Source: Membranipora membranacea
Taxonomy: Eukaryota; Bryozoa; Gymnolaemata; Cheilostomatida; Membraniporidae
DNA length: 64,000 bases
Assembly (NCBI GenBank): GCA_914767715.1
Contig: OU612074.1
Span: 21,874,062 to 21,938,061, forward strand
Direction: 5' to 3'
This document shows, in pieces, positions 49,272-62,500 of this stretch (positions are counted from its first letter, which is position 1; each line of letters opens with the position of its first letter). The notes under the pieces were generated by a model. That model ran no database searches. It saw only the letters and a list, made by a program, of their open reading frames with translations, and had not been told where the DNA came from. The position numbers and the translations under genes are program-made.

Positions 49272-52200
49272 ATGGCACTTGAATCTGTGTTTGATGAGGG
49301 GCTTATTCTCAAAACAGAAGGGATCTCACTCAAGACGAAGACAAGAAACTATCCTCACACTTGTACCGCAGATAAGGCTCGGAGAACGGCCAGCGAAGCT
49401 AGGAATGTGTACTGTGATGTGGGATCTGAGCTCTCTAGTCCTGAGGTATTTACCAAAGTTACTACTTCTTCTTCAACAAAAATTAATTTGAGTTAAATTG
49501 TGTTAGGTTATGAACTGGCGGTTCATTCTTCACATCCCGTCGCATCTGGTGAGATTTGTAAGGACTTAACAGCACAGACAAACACCACTTGTGAATTCTT
49601 GAATTCTGTAAAAATTACTCCGTTTGATAATCATGAAAGGAGGAGGATTGTTTAGAGTTGGTTAGAGCGCCGACCTTTAGCATGCACATGTTGAATGTCG
49701 TGGGTTAGAATCTAACTGCAGTCCTCTGCCTACTGGGGTTAGGTAGACCCCCAGGTGTACTCCGACCTGCCTTCAAACAGTGAGCAATCTGACGCAGATA
49801 TTGCGGCCTCGCCACTAAGGGACTTAAATCAACCAGCATGACACATGTGACAAAATTTTGGATCCATACTATTTTTCTTTTCTAAGGCTTTGTCAGGGAT
49901 GTTGCAACTGGCTGACTCTTTCACACGGAGGGCAGAAAAGCTACCACATATCTACAGAAATGCAGCTGTTGGAATTACCATTGTTCTTCTCATATTATAT
50001 GTGGAGATCGTGTCCTCTCTCCTCGGCATTTCAATCACCAAGGGGGAATTCTATAAAAATAATGTAGGTTTGTGCCCACACTAATTAGGAAATAAGAAAC
50101 AGCCTCCTGCAATCAAACATGTAAAAACTGCAACCGCTACATTTGATTTTAGAATCATGCACCCTTGTGACTTTTCCTCAGGTTGTATTGACTCACATCG
50201 CTACAAAAAGTAGCCACTTGACAAAGCTAGTTCACACCCACTAGACAGCAAAACAGTAACCACTGTAATGGTTGTGGATGTACAAAATACCAAGGCTTAG
50301 TTTTCTCCATAGACTTTATAATAATAATTTAATAATTATTTATTATTAGGTCTAAGGTTTTCTCTAATCCTCTCAGATTAATTGCTACCAATTATTGTTT
50401 CATCAATACCCTTTTGCTTGCAGCTTTTTTGGCAATTTACCACTAAATGTTCAGTTTTATAACGTTATCGCCATTGCGATCAGCTCAAAAACAAGAAACA
50501 GCAGTCACATTCTAAGGAGGCTGCCACCAGACCAATTGTAATATTTTTATTTCCCGATTAACTATTACAGTACACAAAGGCATTGATAATGGCCTCAGTA
50601 CCCGTCTTTGCATTTATCGGCTGGTGGTTTGGAGGAAGATGCTTCCCTGGATGTGGAAAGACCTACAAGCTAACACAGAAATTGAAATCCATGGAGCCAT
50701 TTGTTGACTTGTGTGAGATATCAAATGAGGAATTCACAGACCTGTTTGATGAGGTAATAATTGCCAAGCTGTTCTGTGAATGGTATCCATGGTAGCTATA
50801 ACATGGTGCCCCCCACCAAACAACTTGGCGCTCAAGCTATTAGTAGGAGACAGTAATTCCTATTTAGTTTATTGATGTATGATATTTGTAAATGTTATTT
50901 ATAACTGTTTTCAAGCAAGCGTTGACAACTTAAAGTGTAGGAGTCAGAAGTGCAAGGTCTTATGGTCAAGGGTACAAGCGTGAGAGCTTTGAGATCTTGG
51001 TTCTGGCACACCATTCATCACGGCCAGGTCCTTGTAAAACGAGTTTAAAAATACCCCAGGCTCACTGTGTGTTTGCACATGCAGCAATAAAAGTAACCCA
51101 TCTGCCTCCTCGAAACAAAGAATAGCCGGATTTCCGGTGGGCATGATGGGTGTAGGGGGCTCAATGAGAACCTAGTACATGTAAGAGAGGATAACTCGCC
51201 GCTTCGAAGATGATTGCAACAAAAGATTTGCCTATAAGAGAGTATAAAATGTTCTTTAATCTTATCTCAGAGAAACCATGGAGTATGTGACTATAAGCTG
51301 GTTGGGAGTGCTGGTGATGGTTTCGGTTTCTTTGCCTCACAAGGGAGTAACAAGCATCTCCTACAGGACAAAGCAGTCCTCACTCAGGACATCGACCTGA
51401 ATATATTCCTCAATGCTGTCTCAGTGGAGGAGAAAAACCTGAGACCTGTTGTTAGTGCCACAGGATTCACACATTTACGCTTCACAAAGAAAGCGGTATG
51501 AATCAAACTTATAACCTCTTAAACAATTTCGCCGGTATTATAAACTGTGTAAATGAGAACAATTTCCGGGTTCTGATATCGATTTTAAGGTATACTGCAA
51601 GGTTTGACTAAGTTTTTATACCAAAGATGTCTCTGAAAGCACTCTATATTTACAAAGACCAGCAAATAATGTTTCAATCTACGGTTGAAGCATGACCATG
51701 ACCGTTTTACATTGTAAGGTGATATAACCTTGATTATTTTTTGTTTCAGATGGCTTCAATCACTGACCCAATTATTTCACAAAGTCTGGTAAAAGATCCA
51801 ACCTCAAAGAAGCATGTTTTCCTATCAGCGGCAGCTGTATCTAGGCAGGCAGCTCGATACATCAAATCAAACGAGATGCTGAACAGGCAAGCTGAGCTGA
51901 TCGAACACTTCCCTGCTTTAACCCTGAAGATGGATAGTTTCGGTCCGAACGGAATGCAAAAATATGAGGTATGATTACTAAAACTGCGCAATTTAGAGCA
52001 TACTTTCTTCCTAAAAACTTGTATCAGCAGTGTAAGCAAGGAATGTATCAGGTATAGACACAGCAGTGCATTCTGGTTATCATATACAATTGTACATTGT
52101 GAGATATGTAGCGGTAAGGAATATGGGTATTCTTAATACAATTATTCTTCCATGGTCTCTGGTCTATCATGGTCTCAATTTACAAAAGGAATACTATTGA

Positions 52201-55200
52201 ACACGGCCGTATTGCGGTGCAATAAGAAGCCATTTTCTGCCGATGCTGTGACTCGGATCGGTTCACTAGTACGCTCTTGTTACACTCAATCAATAATTTA
52301 CCTTATGACACAGGTGGACTACGCGTTTGCCCTGCGATACCCACATTGGCCAAAAGAGGCTTCTGAATGGATCGGGAGAGAGAGGTCGGGAATTGATGAC
52401 ACAACGATACAGAATATCTCACAAAGAGGCTGTTATCTGGTACATAAAGAATGTGGTCAAGATATAGGTATGCGCTAGCCCAACTGCTGTTATTATATAG
52501 TAAACGTTTGACCGATAGGTTTTTATCCAGCTTTAATTGTACCAAATCAGTGTACTACCTAGAAAAATATATTTGGTTATAAAAAGGCAAAGAGACAACC
52601 CGATAGCCAATAAAAGCTAGTGTGACGGCTGCCGGGCTCAATCTTTCCTCCCCTACCGCACAACCCTACTAAGAAGGCGGCAAGGGATACCAACCTGAAG
52701 CTGGTCTAGGCCACCACCCACAGCTGCCCAACCAGGGTTTATCATGCAAAAATCCTGGGTTAACTCTCAAATCATGTTAAGATTTTTCTGAACTTCAGGA
52801 CATAGAGACTTTTTCATGCAATTTACCTGTTGTCATACATCTATTTATATGAAATATAAATGCGTATTTTGATCTAGATGATCCTTAAAAACAGCAATGC
52901 TACTGAAACACTGAAATCACAATAGAAAACTTTCACTTATAATGAAATTTGAAAGATATTTAGTTAGGTTCCATGAGGCGATAGCTGGTCGACAGTAGAA
53001 TGGCGACTTTTCTCATACAAAATTGTGTCCGTGTTCCCATGAGTGCGAAATTGGTTTTGTTGAGATTTGGCAATCCTGAAATATTTTGCATCACAAATTG
53101 TGCCCTTTCATCTACCTTTATTAGATCAACGTAGCTGTAATTATGTGATATATGTTTGTTTTAGAGATAAGCGGTAAGCCTCATGAACATGATCTCGATT
53201 GGAGGCTCACGTTTGCGTCGGCCGAGGCAGACCTGTTTCACTATCACAGAGATAAGAAGGCGCTCAAGATGGCCTTTGTTATTCTCAAGTTCCTCATCAA
53301 GTATGAGACTCGCCAGCAGGGATTTTGGGATAAATGTTTTGCAAAGGTGAGCTTGAAAGTTATGCGACAAATATGAATTTCAATTTAACCTTCAAACAGT
53401 GTTTCCATTGTATTTATACAAGCTGGTATCCTGATTTGTCCCCTCACAACATGAATATAGTCAATTGTGAAATTCTGGACATTGGATTGGACATATATCG
53501 GAAAATATGATCGTAAAAGTTTTTTGTTAACGTACCGTCATGATAGTAGATATTGATACAGCATCACATGACACGACATCACATGACACGACATCACATG
53601 ACTTTGGGGATTTTTCACAGAGATGCTATGAAAAAATCCAGAAACTGACCATTGCGTGAAAACTGATTAGTGACAAATCACAAATCATTTTATTTGTAGC
53701 TTCGTTGATAGTTCTTGAGAGTTATCTGTTCTCCCAACCTATATCAGATAATCTGTTACTATAGTCTCAGCATCAAATAATCGAAGGACGATTTGGTAAT
53801 GTCAATTTCATCCATACCATGTCTCCCTGATTCCATAAGGCTGCTGGTTTTTCTGTTTTAACATTATACAGGTGTTGTAAGTAATAGCTTGGTAGGTATT
53901 CTGATCATGATCGTTTTAGTAACAGCTAGCTTGCTGAAACTATTGACTTGGGTATAAGAGAGTTTATATATATTTTATTATAGTATTCATGTCGCGTTGA
54001 AGAGAGATTTAACTTTGGAGAGATTCCAGTTCTGAGAACTTATCATCTGAAAACTATATTTCTCTGGATGGCTGAAGAGGTAAGTCGTAAAGAAGCCAAC
54101 AAGTTAATATCTAACACCTACCGTAAGCCAGGGGCGTCTGGTAGGGGCAAGAGTATGGCGGGGGGACTCAGACTATTGTTAGCTGTAAACTATTAGAAAA
54201 TCTCAATAAATATAAAAAATCTACCCTAAGAGGTCTTTGTAGCTACAGCTGGTCCAATAATTGTCTATTTGACCCACATGGCATGTTCATTGGCAGGTGT
54301 TTGAGGTTTGGGGCTGGAGTTTACATTAGTTATAGTCATGGAGAAAACAACCTGTGTAAATTATATTATGCGTCCTCAGGACCTCCCTCTCACAACCATT
54401 CATCAGTAAACAAACATCAATGTTGAGAGTTTGGGATTTCTTTGTTCGAACACAAAATCGACAGAAGATGAAGTTGACCATCCAATAAGACTTGCATGTC
54501 TGTTCTGCCCATAGGTATGAAAAAAGGGAGTATAGTTATTAGTTATATCTATGGTTCTGCCTAAGTGTCGACTGCCAGACTAGGCCAGTTACACCTGTAC
54601 CGTTAGTACGCCGCCATTAAATGTAAACCAAGACACATATTTTTCAAGTCCCTATTTGAAATTAAAATTTTTCTTGTAGAAAACTTATCTGGACTACTAT
54701 ACAATCAAAGACAACAGCACCCTGAAAGATGTATTTCTTGAAATGCTAGAGAGATATCATTCTGCTGTTATTAGTAGAAAACTACCAAACTTTTTCATAA
54801 GGTATGACTGTTTCAGTTTCGTGTTGTCATGGTCAACAAATGTTAGTTTGTGAAAGGTCAGTACATGGGATAGGAATTTTGCAGAAATTATTTCCCCTGA
54901 GTATTTGTCATGTTGTGTTTGCCAGTGTCAATGCAATTTGGCCTATCAGTGACACCATTGCAATTTAGTTGAAGTGCTCATCTGCTTGTAATTCTCTCTG
55001 ATTGTATTTTAGAAGCAGAAACATGTTAGGTGGTAGTCGTTACAGTGATGAAGACTTTGCGAAAGCTGACAAATTGTTGGAGACGTTGTTAAAGCGACCA
55101 ACTTTGTCAATCCAGGAAAACTTTGAGAAGCAATTCATGAATATGAAGATTATGGCAGTTATCCTCATAGCCTGGTTAGGTAAGTTAGAAGGTGGGGCAG

Positions 55201-55801
55201 AAACCATGCCAGTCTTTTTATCTAGCCACGGTTTAGTGTAGAGTATAAGGGTATTGATCGAGGAGTGCTCTATGGTAACTAGAGTGTAAAAAGTTATATC
55301 CATGACTACTTAGGTGCTGCACATGTAACACAACCTCATTATCACTGGCTCGAATGACTCTGTAGAGTCATTATTTTTTTCAAAGAATAATGTCAATCTT
55401 TAGAGATATACCAAACCCATAATTCTTTTTACTGCACTAAGCCCAATGGTATCATTATTGCAATGATAGATTGTAGTGCTGTATTATTTCCTCTTTATTG
55501 TATTACAGTACTGTATTATGTCGGGATGGCTGGCTTCGTGTATTTGGAGTTCACAGCAGACAGATCTCCGTACGTTGTAGACTTAGACGGTAGTGGTTAC
55601 CCCCTACCATCTCCACCCACCTTCCCTCCTATAGTAATACCGACCATACCAGATATAGACTGGGATCTGATCCGCCGTACAAACTACAGGCCGGCTGTTA
55701 CTGCTCCAAACATACCGGATATAGACTGGGATCATATTCGCAGGACTCAGGATTATGTAGACTGCATCAGGGAAAAAGGGATCTCAAACTGTCATATGTA
55801 G
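49272..55801 (+). CDS. Multi-pass membrane Mab-21 (cGAS-like nucleotidyltransferase fold) protein
   Basis: Eleven exons join in phase: 49272-49445, 49887-50063, 50571-50753, 51271-51495, 51750-51968, 52314-52467, 53165-53346, 53984-54079, 54680-54801, 55013-55179 and 55509-55801 (TAG), giving 663 aa. Two membrane helices precede the fold (about 84-105 and 121-138). The nucleotidyltransferase core shows a G-S motif (VGSAGDGF, G190-S191), an acidic pair QDIDLN (D218, D220) and a third acidic residue in VDYAFALRYPHWP (D328), the places of the metal ligands in cGAS/Mab-21 proteins. The helical half has DWRLTFASAEADL, LKFLIKYE and the hallmark VLRTYHLKTIFLWMAEE. A C-terminal hydrophobic helix (about 557-579) leads into a Pro-rich tail with two copies of IPDIDWDxIRRT. 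The GS-to-DxD spacing (27 residues) is longer than in cGAS. ITPRIP-like and TMEM102 proteins are also membrane-bound Mab-21 members. Whether it makes a cyclic dinucleotide is unknown. Confidence 0.87.
49636..49850 (+). repeat. tRNA-derived SINE, family 1, copy in Mab-21 intron 1
   Basis: Carries the family's tRNA-like head (ttagagttggttagagcgcc, B box gggttagaatcta) and body (actggggttaggtagacccc, ccaggtgtactccgacctgc, cagatattgcggcctcgcca). It aligns with the copies at 34801 (+) and 45520 (-). Confidence 0.7.
50308..50356. mobile_element. 49-bp miniature foldback element with perfect target duplication
   Basis: It begins CATAGACTTTATAATAATA and ends TATTATTAGGTCTAAG, close to the ends of the 1.8-kb element at 46716. 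It is flanked on both sides by GTTTTCTC (50300-50307 and 50357-50364), a perfect 8-bp duplication. It lies in intron 2 of the Mab-21 gene and appears to be a deletion derivative of the same family. Confidence 0.75.
53572..53602. repeat. 15-bp tandem repeat
   Basis: About two and a half copies of atcacatgacacgac in intron 7 of the Mab-21 gene. Confidence 0.7.
54125..54177 (+). repeat. G-rich hairpin repeat, diverged copy
   Basis: Reads ccaggggcgtctggtagggg, then 'caagagtatggcggggggac' and tcagacta, matching the family with substitutions in the left stem. It lies in intron 8 of the Mab-21 gene. Confidence 0.5.
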
Positions 55802-56391
55802 AGCACTGTGTGGTAAAGTCATAATATTATACACTGACACAGTATACCATAAACATGGTTCACTATCACTGTTTCCCTACTTTTAACTTAAACTACTACT
55901 GCTGCCAATCAGGCAATTTGTGCTTATTGAAATCTGTATAGCTCCAAGATCAGAATTGTCACCTAATGCGCAAATAATTTGCACAAACTGATCTTCAAAA
56001 CCAGGGCATGAAATTCACGCTCTGCTGATGATGTCATCGATCTCCGCTAGTAAGATGGTGACCACGTCACATGATACGCAAGATGTTTAATTTCAAACCC
56101 TAATTTTGACGATCAGTTATTACAAACTATTTGCGCTCACTAGGTGACAATACTGAGATTGCAGCCTCATTTTATTAGTTTTGAGCTATACAGAATTCAA
56201 AAAGCACACATTTGACTGTGTGGCAGCAGTTGTTAAAGTTTAAGAAACTGTCGGCTATATCCAGGTGCGGTGTGAGATTTAAGGCCAGATTTTGCATTCT
56301 TCACTTTAACTCCTTTTGCGTATTCAGATGGAATTGAGTCATCATTAGCAAGACAGTACTAAACTGTGTTGTATAAATAATATTATCATAT

Positions 56392-56397
56392 TTTATT
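56392..56397 (-). terminator. Candidate polyadenylation signal of UFL1
   Basis: AATAAA on the minus strand about 200 bp downstream of the UFL1 stop. A plus-strand AATAAA at 56539-56544 could serve the convergent Mab-21 gene, in which case the two 3' UTRs overlap. Confidence 0.45.
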
Positions 56398-56596
56398 CCG
56401 ATATTCATATTGAGCCATCTGCACTTTCTTAATAGAAAATCCATCAATGGTTACCATTCATTACATTATCTGCAGTTTTAATCCGAAAGACCCTTACAAA
56501 ACTTCATCAATCTAAAGACCTTAACTCCTGGACAAGATAATAAAATGTTGCAATCAACTCAATGTCAGGTCATTCCGGATCTTTTCTTACATTCGT

Positions 56597-59500
56597 TTAC
56601 GCTGATGCAGTCTCACTTTTTTTCAGAGTAGACGCCAACTCTTTAGCTTGTTTGAGAGATTCAGACAGTCTGTCATCATCAGCATCAATAGTTCCCTTAA
56701 CCTGCTGTATTATCAAATCTACAATCCAAGTTATTATTTCATTTCTACTGGTGACTTTTATTTAGAATGAGTGAGATACTAAGAATCAGATGCCGCTGTT
56801 GTTAAAACCATTTGTGACAAGTCTTGTCTCATCATGCAGTGGACAATAGTGACAGAAAACAAGTCCTTTTGCACGTTGTATTGACTCTGTTGCGGAAATA
56901 ATAAAAAGATTTTCAAGGATATCTATACAAATCATCTGGTCTTACTCTGACAAGATACCGGCTGAGAACACATACTATGTTTGTACTGGTGAAGTCATTC
57001 AATTAGAACAGTTGTTACATATAATCACTGACCTTGACACGAGGTAAGCACCTTGTAATTGTCCCCACTTAGATGAGGTCTGAGCTGTCTGACTATCTGA
57101 GGTATAAGTCTCCCAGTACAGTGTAGCATAGTCTGATTAACAGCTCCAAACAGCAGCACCACACAGTGATGGAAGGTAGTAGCAGCATCCATGTCTGAAT
57201 CGGAGCTAGTGCTGTCAGTCTTGAGTTGTTCTAATACAGTCATACGGTGATTAAACTGAATTTGCCTATAAATAAATAGGGATATTTATGTAAATATGAC
57301 ACAGAAAGTCATTTACTCGTGGTTGACGTTGAGACGCAGAAGAAATGTAACAGCCGCGTATAAAAGCTGAACACTCAATGATTAGGCAGGTTTATATTTG
57401 AGTATCAGTAAAGTTGTTGTTGTTGTTGTTGTTGTTTAGACACAGATGAAGTTGATTTGGGACAACAGATTCAGATCTCACTTGGACAAAATCATATTAT
57501 CAAAACTCATGGTAATGTAAGGCTAAAGAGACTCTTGCAAGGTCCTTAGGCAAAACTGTATATCACCAGCTAGACTTCCAGATTTTAGGCTACTCATATT
57601 GAACTTATACACCGTCCAATAGATACACTCATCAATACTATTCATGAATGGCTGACCTAATCAGATCAAGCACCTGGAAGTTGTGCAGAATATGAAATAA
57701 GAGGAATAATCTTGATACACACCTGTCTCTTTTCTTATCTGGTTTCTTGAGAAGAATTCCGACATATTTTGGTGACAGTAGAGCCAGTAAGGCGTCGTCA
57801 AACGTATCTAAACTCTACAATAGATAATCAGTAATGTGAACAGGCAAACCGAAACGGGTTAACAGATAAGTATAAAATAGATTAAATTGTGTTAGAGTTA
57901 TCCTATTAGATTACATGAGAAGACAACTCCTTTTCTAGAATTGACTCAAAATCCTTATCATCATCATCATGTACAGTCTGATAAGGTCTTATATGCCTTA
58001 ACTCTCAATCCAAAGTCTTAATTATTCTGTGGAAAAGGTAAAGATGTCAAACATATTTTGTTATTTCTTCACTACAAATCAGAATCACATTACAATGCAG
58101 TGATAAATCATACCTTTCCATTTAGGGCGGTGTGAACCTTGCTAGCTACGACTTTAACAGGGTCTGGTAGATTGGAGATGATCTTTGCTCGTCCCTGAAA
58201 CAAAGCAATATCATATCATTCATTTGCTAACTCATCTCGCACAGTATAAGAGACAAAAATATTAATAGGGCAACCAGGAAAACTATAGTAGTTGGCTGAG
58301 GCGCCTACCATAAACACAGAGATAGAATTACTCCAGTCAGCTGGCCACAGAGGATCATGAAATTTAAATCTACTGGCAGTTATCAAAACAATACCAGCAC
58401 AAAAGCTGCATGTGTGTTATAGTAGTCTGGTGTATGTATATAATAAACCCCGAATATAATGATTACACTCTATGAGCTTCAAGGCAATAATTTCTATTCA
58501 CTGACCTCTACATTTTCCAGAGTATCAGCGGTTACTGTTATCATGTGATCGGTAGCGAGGGAGGTCAATGCAGCATTCAGTACTTCACTGCACAGAGTTT
58601 TCAGCAGATATTTAGCCAAGTTAGTTTGCAAATCCTCATCCTCTGCAAAAGATAAGAAGCTAACAAATTTATACATTGTCAAAAATAAAGTAGCCTGGGC
58701 AAGCACCTGTCACTAAAGGGGAGCACCTGTCACTAAAGGGGAGCACCTGTCACTAAAGGGGAGCTACCTGCACTGTCACTAAAGGGGAGCTCCCTGCGCT
58801 GAAAACTTAACCTGACTATGGTTTCATGGTTTGGTATCATATCACACTCCTTGGTTGACTGGCTGCAACTGATTGAGGACATTAATAATTCTGAGGAAAA
58901 TCATAAGATCACAATCTGGGTTATGACAGCCTCGAGTGACAGTCTTGACATTAAACGCACAAACATACCCTAAAGGAGTTAAGTATATGCAAGAGGAAAG
59001 TTCACTTCGCACATGTTTCAAATAGCTAACATTCACACACCCTTTTTACTTTGTATCGACTGCCGCCTCAGCTAGCCAAAATTTAGTGCTAGCTAACATT
59101 GAGTCATCTTCAAACTAGCCACACTAAACTCTAGCTAACATTTACTCCTACAGAGTAGCATCACTACATGTGAGCAAGTATATTATAGACCTAGTGCATA
59201 ATGACAAAATATATTTATCATGGATAACTTTGATAAAATAAGCTTACCATGGATGACCTTAATGGATTTTTCAAACAGTTTGATGTTTGAGTAGAGAGCG
59301 TTAATCTTCTCCTCCAGTTCAGCTTGTTTCTTCCTCTTGTTAGCGCCCCCTGGTGTGTGAGCAGTGGACGACTCCATAAACATACTCTTAGCTACCTCCT
59401 GGTACTTATCTCGCAGTGGTCTGTAATTGACATATGGTAATATTTAGAAAACAATTTTGAAACATTTCTTGGACTTTTGTGACCTCAGGGGTCTCTCAAT

Positions 59501-62500
59501 TAGAATAAGCGATCACTACTCTCATTTGGTATTTCAATTAGAAAACTTTGTTCCCAAATCCTTCACTCAGAATTTAAGGTCCCATCAATGAGGGAACCGT
59601 TTAGGAAGGAAACTCCTAGCAAATCTCGCTCACTCACTAAGCGATAAGATAGAGAGTTCAGCTGTTTCCAGCTGATAGACCCTCCATAATCATCAGTAGG
59701 TAGTTGTTCCACTTTTAAATTAAATTAAATTAAAACCTTCTAAAAATAATATTTTGACAGCATTCAGCCAGATCGACTTGGCAAGCTGATGAGTTTTCTC
59801 GTCTGGTTTAAGGGGCCCTCACCTGTGCAGACGTTGTGCGATCTCCTCCTTCATCACATCAATACATTCCTCCATCTCAGGTAACTTCTCTATAACATCA
59901 ACTATGTCCTCGACACTCAAAAAGTTCAGCATCTGAGAAATCCAATAATAAAATTCAATCGAATCATCGGTTTTTTGTAACAAAAATCAGGTGGGTAATG
60001 TTTGCAACACACTACGTTAAGTTTGGAACAGCACATACCCCTAGTCCCATCATTGTAACATTCTATGTCAAGAAGGTATAAAGCCGTTTTGTTTCATTTT
60101 GTTGATCAAATTTATTGCACTATTTTACACTCATGTGAAAGAAAGATAATCAGAGCGAAATATGATGTTGTTATCGTCTCTCTCGCTGTCCCTACAGGAT
60201 AGGATAAGCTTTATTTATCTTATCCCTTAGTTTTACCTTCTGTCCGTGAGAAGAAGAGCTGGCGCTGCTAGTCATATCCTCATCATCACTGTCTCCGCCC
60301 TTAGCCCCGCCTCTTTTAAACTTACTCTTCACAGCCTTAGATTTGACCTCTCGACCTTGAGTGCCTCCTCCAGACTTAGATGTGGCTAAAATAGGAAAAT
60401 GTGATGATTGATCTGGTGAAGGAAAGATGGGATTGTAGAAAGTTATATAATCAAGTATTAGAATGAAACGTAAAATGAAAAACTTGGTTTCGATTTACAA
60501 ACCGGATAACTTTGACACCCACACTGATAAGGGGATTTAATTTGGTGAGTTCAGTTTTCCTCTGTTCACATAGTGTGGTGTCAAAATAGTATAAACAGCT
60601 GATGATGGTGTAATTAGGAGTTGTTGTCCCAAATTACATGTTTGTCAGCGAGGTGACAACTCCTGTTTGAGAAGTGGCAGTGTACTCATGTGCAGCTAAT
60701 CCTCCGCCTCTGGGTCTGACTAAATAGGATATTCCAGATAACTAACCCAGAAATTTAGTGATGGCTCCAGCGCAGGCCATGCCTGAGGTAGCCTATAGTT
60801 TTGAGAATTCCTCAAGGAGTTACTGTTGCAGTATGTTAAAGCATATTTTAATCATAAGTAATCCTCAGACGACGCTGGAATACTATTTGCCCTTTTGAGG
60901 TTGATCATCTAATAATGTGCTAATGATATGGTGCAGCTAATTCATCTAGCTCTAGGTCTGACTATATGGTGATAATCTCAATAATGTAAGCAACGATTTG
61001 AGAAGTACAAGTACAAGCTAAAGAAACATTTTGTCTTTGAAGTTGGTCACCTAATAAGCTGTGTTTTGTGTCTTACCAGCAGCCTTCTTTTTCCTCTCAT
61101 CTTTTTTGGAGCCGCTGTCGTCTCCAGCACCGAGCAGATTTCTCTTATCAGAAGAATCAGTAAACACACTGGCGTTCATCTTCATATCCTATATAACAGA
61201 AAAAACCCGACATGGTCAGTTACAGCATGATACCCGCGTCAATAAGCCTGGGAGATGAGCTGTGAGTCATGCAGATTACTGACAGCCTTATTTAAACAGC
61301 AAGCACCTGACAAACAATTACAAAGCAGGACTGCCTGGCTGGAATGAAATTAAAAACAGTTCTGTGCATTGGTTGTGTTCTTTTAGCTAGCTAGCAGTTC
61401 ATATATATAGTGTAAAAATACATCCAGTCTCAATTGCCATTACAAATGAATAAATATGATGAATATTAAAGGGCTACAATGTCGCGAAACAGGAATCAAT
61501 TCCGACAAAACAAACTCCATCAGGAGTAAAGATCTTAGCCTCACCTTTTTAGCTTTCTGGTTCATGATTTCCTCGAATGGAGCGGCGCACTTATTAATGA
61601 ACTCCTGTGTAGTGACTATAGTATCAGCTAATAACACGGCGGTCTTATGTGACTTAATAGACATCTGTACCAGCTGAGCTCCATCCATAGGTGAGACAAC
61701 CGAGGGTAAGATAGACTGTAACAAACAACATAGGAGGGGATAATATGTGGCATGCTTTGTGCTCAAAGGTGAACTGGCTCACTGTATTGGTGTTGGATTG
61801 AGCTTAGACTTAGTTTCTTAGAACAAGGGGTTTGATGTTAGTATGACCGCCCTAATTTTAAGTTACTAGTGCGAATCCATGTTGATTCTACAAAGGCTTT
61901 GTAGAAGCTCTCGTTCCCATATGTATAGTGCAATCTTCAACTCTTTGCTGTTGTATCAAGGGATTTATTCATATTCAAATAAAAGCTTTTAAGGATATAT
62001 CTAGATTGTGAAAAGATGAGGAAGTTTGTCTATTGTATATGTCGCTTGCTTGACTTGTTAGATAAATCATAACACTAGGTCTAAAGTACTCACCATAGCG
62101 TCCACATAACTGTTAGCAGACAGACATTCCTCTATAGCCACATCCAGATTCTCCAGGCAGTTCTCACTAACACAGCAGGCGTTCAGCATGATAGCTGAGT
62201 TACTAAACAGCTTCTTAATATAAACCTTAGCGTCGGGTATACCAAGTCTGGTTACGGAATCAAACTCTACAAACAAGAACAACCACAATGATAACACTTA
62301 ATTAAAGCTGAAACAGTAACAATTTAACATAACTTTCTGAAAAAAGGCTAATACGTGCAAAACAAAATCTTTGCAGTGGCGATGACAACATATAGAGGGT
62401 GGACAGGCAAGGATAGCCTTCGGTATCAAACAACCAAAGCCAAGTCTGCCATATCTTTGGTGTAATTTGAAATAATTGTTCGGATTTATCTCCCAGTGAT

